Assembly: GCA_951804985.1 (NCBI GenBank) | Contig: OX638130.1 | Span: 122,587,593 to 122,651,592 of the forward strand | DNA length: 64,000 nucleotides | Reading direction: 5' to 3' | DNA from: Dryomyza anilis | Taxonomy: Eukaryota; Arthropoda; Insecta; Diptera; Dryomyzidae | Part shown: positions 57,127 to 64,000 of the stretch, piece by piece | How the letters are laid out: each line of letters opens with the position of its first letter | How positions within the stretch are numbered: position 1 is the first letter of the stretch | Notes under the pieces: generated by a model | What the model saw: the letters and a program-made list of their open reading frames with translations, nothing else | What the model was told of the DNA's origin: nothing | Databases searched by the model: none | Program-made: the position numbers and the translations under genes

Positions 57127-58688
57127 ATTTATTTATTAATTTATTAATTAATTTATTTAGGATAAAAACTGTTGTTAAAACTTTTCTATTGTCATTATCG
57201 GGAATTAATCAATTTATTTTTACCTTGTCATAACCCGAACTATGATAATTTTCTACCTATTATTGTATATTTCTACTTAAGGTTAAATTTTTCATCATTC
57301 CCGAATGCCGTTGGAGTTTTGCAGTAATATTCTGCTTTAACGAGATCCCCATAAAATGAAAAATTAAACAATTCTCGCAGTATTTGGCAGATGACAAATA
57401 TTTCTTCACCCACAGAGCCATAACAAATTTGCACTAATTTATTTTAAACATTTAACAATTTTCAAAAAAAATAAAAATACACCTAAAAACAAAGCATTAC
57501 ATGGTCTAAATATAAGGCACAAAAAGATTAATGAGCAGTTTAATGATGCACTCATTAAGGCTGTGCGAACATGTGAATGGACATCAGATGGACAACACAT
57601 CAGTTGGCCCATTTGTGTGGATAGCTAGATAGATATAACCTGATGAATCGAGAACCATGGTAAGGGTGGCATAGAAAACACAAAAATAATTAAGAAAAGG
57701 ACAATTAGAATTTGACACGCAAAATGTGAAAATGAGAATGTGTGAAAATTTGCAGACAATTGACAATTGATTGAGTTAAACAAACATAGGGTACAAGAAA
57801 AAAAAAGTGGTAATGATAACAGCTGTGCAGGGGTTGTCTAAAATGTGGTCACAAAAGCATTTAAATTGACACTGAATAATACGATGTGGTCAGACAGAGA
57901 CATTTTTAAAAAGAAAGTATTAAATATCTTAAAATTTTATTTGGGGCGTAACTGACATAGCAATCATTAACAAAAGAAGTAATGTATTTAATTGTTTCAC
58001 ATATTAAAGTTCAGGGAAATTTCAAAATTTTCAAACACTTGTTGAATTTAAGTAATTTAATTTTAATCAAAAACTTACTTTCCACTTCCTTATATCAACT
58101 CCTTACCACCCACCTTTATCTGCAATCTATACGGAACTCAAAGTACGCGCCCCAGCGCTATTGCCCGAGGACACACTGTTTATCCTTGTAATAAAGCGTC
58201 GGAATCTTTTGAATATTATTTTTGTTATGCAAAATACAATTTAACTTTGTTCTCTTCGCTGACAATTAAATGTAGGTACTGTGAAATATTTACACACAAA
58301 GGAAACAGCGAACGCAAGGACATTTATTCATGAGCAACAGTTGAAATTCACTGCTACTGCTATCTATCTCGTTCGCACACAGGTTTTTGCAATGCATATT
58401 AAATGTTAGTTCATTCCCTTGGGTTACATTTGGCGCGAAAGTTTGCGTTTATTTGATGTTCTTGTCATTTGGTGTTGAAACAGGGTGAATCAAGAATGCC
58501 AGGCTAAAGCATTCGAGATTACCGGGTATGTTCCAAATTCAATTTGCAATCAAAATTCAATTATTGAGAATTTTAACGGGCTGAATTCGACATTTTGCCG
58601 ATATAATTATTATTTATTGCAGCGTATTCATTTAATTATAATTTATATTCGTCTCTTAACTTCTTAGTCTCTAACCTTTTTGCTATAC
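57127..58688. other. Unique island, no supported gene
   Basis: Contains the E2F-type site at 58429-58440. Frames at 57584-57766, 57982-58191 and 58485-58667 are unrecognised. Confidence 0.45.
58429..58440. promoter_or_regulatory. E2F-type site, TTTGGCGCGAAA
   Basis: A perfect match to the TTTSGCGCSAAA consensus bound by E2F/DP. ATGCATATTAAAT, a POU/homeodomain-like word, lies 30 bp upstream at 58392. No promoter or gene start is identified next to it, so function is unproven. Confidence 0.3.
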
Positions 58689-58689
58689 T

Positions 58690-60060
58690 AGACCCTATAC
58701 TCGAATCTATACTCGAATCTATACGCTACTCTATACTCGACTATTTACACGTCTCTATACTCGACTTGAGGCTATACTCGTCTTGACTCTATACTCCACT
58801 CGTCTTTACTCTATACTCGACTCTATACTCACTCGATTCTATATTCGACGCTATACTCGACATTATACTTGACGCTATACTCGACTCTATTCTCAACTCT
58901 ATACTCAACTCTATACTCGCCACTATACTCGACTAGACTCTATACTCGACCTGACATTATGCGCGACTCGATTCGACTCTATACTCAACTCTACACTTGA
59001 CTCGATTCGACTTAATATTCGACTATATACTCGAATCGACTCTTTACTCGACTCGACATTATATTTGAGTCGACCCTATACTCGACTTTATACTCTACCA
59101 TATTCTCGACTCGACTCTATACTCAACTTTATGCTCTGCACTATACTCGACGCTATTCTCTACTCTACACTCGAGTCGATTCGACTGTATACTCGACTCT
59201 TTAGTCTACTCGACACTTTACTATACTCTATACTCGACTCTAAACTTGACTCTATACTTGACTCGATTTGACTTTATATACGACTCTATACTCAAATCGA
59301 CTCTATAGTCGACTCAACATTATATTCGAGTCGACCCTATACTCGACTTTATACTCTACCATATTCTCGATTTGACTCTATACTCTACTCTATACCCGAC
59401 TCTATTCTCTACTGAAAACTCGAGTAGATTCGACTCTATACTCGATTCTTTACTCGACTCGACACTATACTCGACTTTATAATCGACTCGACTCTACACA
59501 CGAATACACACAATCGAATAGAGTCAATTCGATTTTATATTCGACTCTACACTTGACTCGATTCGATTTTATATTCGACTCTATACTCGACTATATACTG
59601 GAATCGACTCTATACTCGACTCGACATTATATTCGAGTCGACCCTATACTCGACTTTATACTCTACCATATTCTCGACTCGACTCTATACTCTACTCTAT
59701 ACTTGGCTCTATACTCTATTCTACACTCGAGTCGATTCGACTCTATACTCGACTCAACACTGTACTCGACTATATACTCGACTCGACTCTACACTTGACT
59801 TAATTCGACTTTCTATTCGACGCTATACTCGAATCGACTCTATACTCGAATCGACACTTTCTCGACTCGATATTATATTCGAATCTACCATATCCTCAAC
59901 TCGACTTTATACTTTACCATATTCTCAACTCGACATTATACTCGACTCTATACTCTACTGTATACTTAGCTATATACTCTATTCTACTCGACACTATACT
60001 CGACTTTATACTCTATACTCGACTCTACACTCGACTTTATACTTGACCCTATAATAATAA
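58690..60060. repeat. CTATACTCGA-type minisatellite array with higher-order repeats
   Basis: About 1.37 kb of degenerate 10-11 and 15 bp units (CTATACTCGA, CTCGACTCGA, TCGATTCGACT). The block GAGTCGACCCTATACTCGAC is repeated at 59067, 59328 (ATTCGAG form) and 59635, each followed by TTTATACTCTACCATATTCT. The larger periods are therefore 261 and 307 bp. Open frames inside come from the repeat. Confidence 0.97.
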
Positions 60061-60245
60061 TTTGGCCCAACATACTCTACCATATTCTAAACCGAACCTC
60101 TCTCAACATTTAAGCACTGTTTATTATTTTTAATAAAATGCTGGATTCTACAGTTTAATCGCCAATGTTTTTACTTTCGAAGATTTGTCATTGTTTCCCG
60201 AAAGGTAGCGCCGAATATAAAAACAATTAAAAAAATTGTATGTAA

Positions 60246-60316
60246 CAGTCGCGGGTATTAGAACCCGAAAACTATCGTCTTGCAGTCCAACGCACTAACT
60301 ACTGATCTACGGACGC
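60246..60316 (-). repeat. tRNA-derived sequence (pseudogene or SINE head), copy 2
   Basis: On the minus strand, GCGTCCGTAGATCAGTAGTT contains an A-box-like block, GGACTGCAAGA resembles an anticodon loop (GCA if aligned to tRNA-Cys), and CGGGTTCTAATACCCG is a paired T arm with a B box. The acceptor ends do not pair, so it is unlikely to be a working tRNA. It resembles 15511-15577 in its first half. Confidence 0.5.
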
Positions 60317-60399
60317 TAGTTTTACAAGAATTATAAATTAAGTAAATGCTATTAAAAATCAAAAAATTAACACATTTTCATTCATTAATTCGGCTCACC

Positions 60400-61560
60400 C
60401 TGTTTTGGGTAATAAATTTTTCATCTTCACAATAAATTAATTTAGCCATAGGAGCAAGAACAATATTTACGCTAAAAATTAAAATACTCCAATCTACAGC
60501 CGCGACTACAGCGCAGTGCCCCTGCCATCAGCCCCAACGGCAAATCGTTTGAACTGTCATAAATAATTAACAATTACCTCCCTTACTTAGGCTACTTAGA
60601 ATATGTCAGCGGATATTGTGTTGGTTTTATGCGCTTCCGTTTCCGGCTCGACTGTGAATGTCGCGCACATTACAACATTTTGCCACACGCTCATAATTCA
60701 TGGGCCCATGATCCATGGGCTCCAGTGGCTGACAGTCAGTCCTACATATAGACTCTGGAAAATGATGCCAAAAGGCATCGCGTACATCTTCTACGAAGAA
60801 CAAGGACCTTGTCTACAAATTGTTTGACTTGCCTCGCATATCATTTATCTTTGCTTCTGTCGTTAAATAATCCCTGGCAGACGTACAACTTTTTTCCATT
60901 GACTCCTTGGCGAGGAGGACCTGCGAAATGCGCCAGACAAGAAGTGGCACATTGAATAATTTGTTTACATTTTCTTTCCGGCTTTTGCAGCCATGATGTT
61001 GTAATGTGTGCCAAATGCGTGTATTCTACCCGCGCGAATGAAATTTTGACAGTTCTTATTTCTTGAACACAGCCCGCCCTGTCACGAATTCAAAGGACGA
61101 CGACAACGAACGAAACCCTGCGGGATATTGAAACATTAAAGTGACTGCCAAGGCGTTTATTAATGTTGTTGGTATTGTGTTTTTGTTTTTTTTTTTTGTG
61201 TTGCTTTAGCTGGTGAAAGCCACCGCTAATATACCCGCGAAAAGACAGACGCCATACCCCACACCATCATTTAATCTGATAAATTTTTATTTATTTGACA
61301 GTTTTATGTCAAGACGCGACACGATGTTGACTTATTAAATTCACGTAGTCGCCATATTCTGTTGCTGTTGAACTCACATTGCAATAGATCAAAAAAGAAC
61401 ATAATACATTAAATTCTTTTAAACAATATAAATGTTAATTTATTGGCTGCATTAAAATTTTATGCATATGAGTTTATAATAAATTATTAAATTAAATTTT
61501 TCGCAACTGCCTAAAAACATATTTCATATTTTCAATTCCAGGCACATTATTTTATTTCAT
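60400..61560. other. Unique island, no supported gene
   Basis: Relatively G+C-rich (60490-60720). The plus frame 60603-60827 has a methionine start, but I recognise no domain. Likely conserved or intronic host DNA. Confidence 0.5.
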
Positions 61561-61943
61561 TTTTTTTTTTTTGTTTTTGTTAAATTATTTAAAATTTACC
61601 ACTTATTGCATTATAAAAAATATTCGACAGGGAATAAACATTAACTGCTTTGGTAGTCCCTACATAATGCTGGCAAACTCTGTTATTGCCGTGTGCTGTC
61701 TGCTGGGAAATGACACAAATATTCCATCTGTAAAATTTTTATTTCAAGAATTTGTATTCTCCTTTTTTTGTGTGATAATAAATATAAAATTACCATCTGC
61801 CACTCAAAGCATTTTGTCAATTGATGTTTGTTGTTTTATTTGGTTGTTACAATTTTTTTTAAATTTAATCAAATTTGTAAAGTATTGCCAATTTTATGAT
61901 GTGGATGCATCAGCTCAATTCTTTTGATGCCAAATCATTGCTA

Positions 61944-62677
61944 CCCAGCAGGAAATAGCCTCATTGACGACAAGGTCAATGTTAATCGAGAACATTAGAA
62001 AATTTGTCATTGATGACTATGTCTACAACGATTTCATAAATGACATTGCTATAAAGACGTCATACACCATATGTCATATATACATATATCAATGACATTG
62101 TGAAAATATGTCATTGATGAAATGTTATTGATGACGTCTTTGATGAAAATTAACATGCCCCCTAAAGGTATGCAGCATTTACGTTGTGAAATGTATACTA
62201 CATACGTCTAGGTGCAGCATTTACGGGTAAAACTGAAAATTTGCGTTCGATGTCACCCAGCCATAAAATTCAAAAGCACAAATTGAGGGACCAATTTGTA
62301 TAAAAGCAAGATATTAAGCATTAGTAATGATGATAGATGATGTATGTTAGTGAAGTACGTTATTGACATTAGCAAGTACACATACCATTCCAACCGAGAA
62401 TAGAAGAAAATAATAAAATTGAAATATGAAATAAAATAAGATAAATACAAAAAAATATAAATTAAATAATATAAATTTAAAAAAAATACATATGTATGAC
62501 AATCATTTCTGACTTCATTGATGAATGAAGTGCATGACATCGTTAATGCTATATCACGCAGGAATCAGTGGAAATTTGTATGAAAATGTCATCAATGCTT
62601 TGCAGGGCGAAAATGCTATCGGTCATCGATGTTTCTGACCTGACATAGGGGAATCATTGACGACATTTCCAGCTGGG
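61944..62677. mobile_element. 734-bp MITE with CCCAGCAGGAAAT ends, TA-flanked
   Basis: Left CCCAGCAGGAAAT and right ATTTCCAGCTGGG, with TA at 61942-61943 and 62678-62679. Inside are many CATTGATGAC/GTCATCAATG words in both orientations, so it can fold. GGTATGCAGCATTTACG and GGTGCAGCATTTACGGG form a direct repeat at 62167 and 62211. No transposase frame. The superfamily is uncertain, though the TA duplication suggests Tc1/mariner-like mobilisation. Confidence 0.85.
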
Positions 62678-62739
62678 TAATTATAATTTTTCGTTTAATT
62701 CCAAATTTTGTTCTACTTTTTCATGAAATTCAATTTTTC

Positions 62740-63960
62740 ACCTAAAATTCAATTATTCACCAAAAATTCAATTTTTCACCAAAAATTCAATTTTTCACCA
62801 AAAATTCAATTTTTCACCAAAAATTCAATTCTTCACAAAAAATTCAAATTTTCACCAAAATTTCAAATTTTCACCATAAATTAAATTTTTCACTAAAAAT
62901 ATAATTTTCACCATAAATTCAATTATTCACCAAAAATTCAATTTTTCACCAGGAATTCAATATTTCACAAAAAATTCAATTTTCACCAAAAATTCAATTA
63001 TTCACCAAAAATTCAATTTTTCACCAAAAATTCAATTTTTCACCATAAATTTAATTTTTCACCATAAATTCAATTATTCACCAAAAATTTAATTATTCAC
63101 CAAAAATTAAATTTTACACCAAAAGTTAAATTTTTCACCAAAAATTCAATTTTTTCAAAAAAATCTAATTTTTTCCATAAATTTAAATTTATCATCAAAA
63201 ATTAGTTTTTTTCACCACAAGTTCAATGTTTTCACCAGGATTTCAATATTTCACCAAAAATTCAATTTTCACAAAAATTTCAAATTTTCCCCAAAAATTC
63301 AATTTTCAAATTTTCACAAAAAATTTAAATTTTCACCAAAATTTCAAATTTTCACAAAAAATTCAATTTTTCACCAAAAATTTAAATTTTCGCCAAAAAT
63401 TAAAATTTTCACTATAAATTCAATTATTCACCAAAAATTCAATTATTCAACAAAAATTCAATTTCTTCACAAAAATCTAAATTCAAATTTATCATCAAAA
63501 AATAAATTTTTTCTATAAAAATTTAAAATTTTCACAAAAAATTTAAATTTTCACCATAAATTCAATTTTTCAACAAAAATTCAATTTTTCACCATAAATT
63601 CAATTTTATCACCATAAATTCAATTTTCACCAAAAATTCATATTTCCACTAAAAAAATGAATTTTAACCAGAAATTCAATATTTCACCAAAAATTCAATT
63701 TTTTTTAGCAAACAATAAATTTTTCATCAAAAGATCAATTTTTCACAAATTCAATTCTTCATCAAAAATTCAATTTTTCACCAAAAATTCAATTTCGGGT
63801 TAAAGGTTAAATTTATCGTTTAAGTCGAAATTTTGTTCACTATAAATTCAATTTTTTCATGAAATCAATATCTCACCTAAATTAAATTTTTCACTAAAAA
63901 TTAAATTTTTTACCAAAAATTCAATTTTTCACCAATTACAAAAAATTAAATTAATTTTAA
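62740..63960. repeat. About 19-bp minisatellite (CACCAAAAATTCAATTTTT)n to the window end
   Basis: Degenerate tandem copies with variants CACCATAAATTCAATTATT and CACAAAAAATTTAAATTTT. Breaks with unrelated words occur near 63800 and 63950. It reaches almost to the window edge. Confidence 0.97.
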
Positions 63961-64000
63961 ATTCAAATTTATATTGATTCCTAAAAACAGATATCACTTT

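Noticed and set aside
60246..60316. A functional tRNA-Cys (GCA) gene
   Set aside because: The T arm and boxes are good, but acceptor and D stems do not pair.

Overview
The window looks like AT-rich, gene-poor nuclear DNA of a higher fly (Diptera, Schizophora). Introns of very large genes or intergenic DNA would both fit. The basis is overall: very high A+T, islands of unique sequence with the texture of fly non-coding DNA, a rosa-type (DD41D) mariner, and dispersed repeats carrying GTCCGTCTGTCC runs and a CTGATCAAGAATATATATAC motif like those I know from Drosophila repeats. No bacterial-type genes, operons or CRISPR arrays are present. I find no host protein-coding gene that I can name. The only candidate host exon is at 53367-53521 (minus), and it is weak.

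The sequence is dominated by repeats. (1) Tandem arrays: a 15-bp minisatellite at 1-698, with an inverted copy at 40165-40320; GAAGAATAGTCCGGG-type arrays at 29270-30060 and 34545-35565, with fragments elsewhere; a 10-bp GTATCGTATT satellite at 31784-33327; a CTATACTCGA-type array at 58690-60060; a roughly 19-bp array from 62740 to the window end; and T-rich TTTTGY tracts at 700-837 and 54760-56878. (2) DNA transposons and MITEs, many with TA target duplications. These are a broken DD41D mariner (11307-12222) and two MITEs built from its ends (19372-19647, 43636-43937); a family with CACAGAAAAAA ends (6754-8567, 16890-17022, 19080-22320, 46764-48519); a 926-bp TA-flanked element with an exon-like segment (47485-48410) and a partial relative (5590-6051); a 405-bp element with perfect 50-bp inverted ends (20611-21015); CACCCAG-ended MITEs (25928-26147, 29034-29255); a 734-bp element (61944-62677); and a 1.17-kb element made of tandem fold-back units (37071-38240). 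(3) Dispersed repeats of unclear class, here called A and B. They share ACCCTACAC/GTGTAGGGTAT blocks and an internal CAGA/GGAC microsatellite.

The insertions are nested, so their order can be read. A copy of A sits inside the CACAGAAAAAA element at 6754-8567. The 926-bp element sits inside the copy at 46764-48519. A mariner-derived MITE, a 334-bp element and the 405-bp element all sit in the cluster at 19080-22320. The 10-bp satellite abuts a decayed copy of B.

Between the repeats lie unique islands (about 3.1-5.3, 8.9-10.6, 17.2-18.4, 22.9-23.9, 26.2-28.9, 30.2-30.9, 33.7-34.3, 35.7-36.7, 38.4-39.0, 40.9-43.2, 46.1-46.7, 53.5-54.7, 57.1-58.6 and 60.4-61.4 kb). Their reading frames look like chance. 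A few short sites inside them may be regulatory: a phased heat-shock-type element at 3115-3142, an E2F-type palindrome at 58429-58440 and a TATA-led leader at 1779-1968. The families called A to K here are labels made for this answer, not database names.
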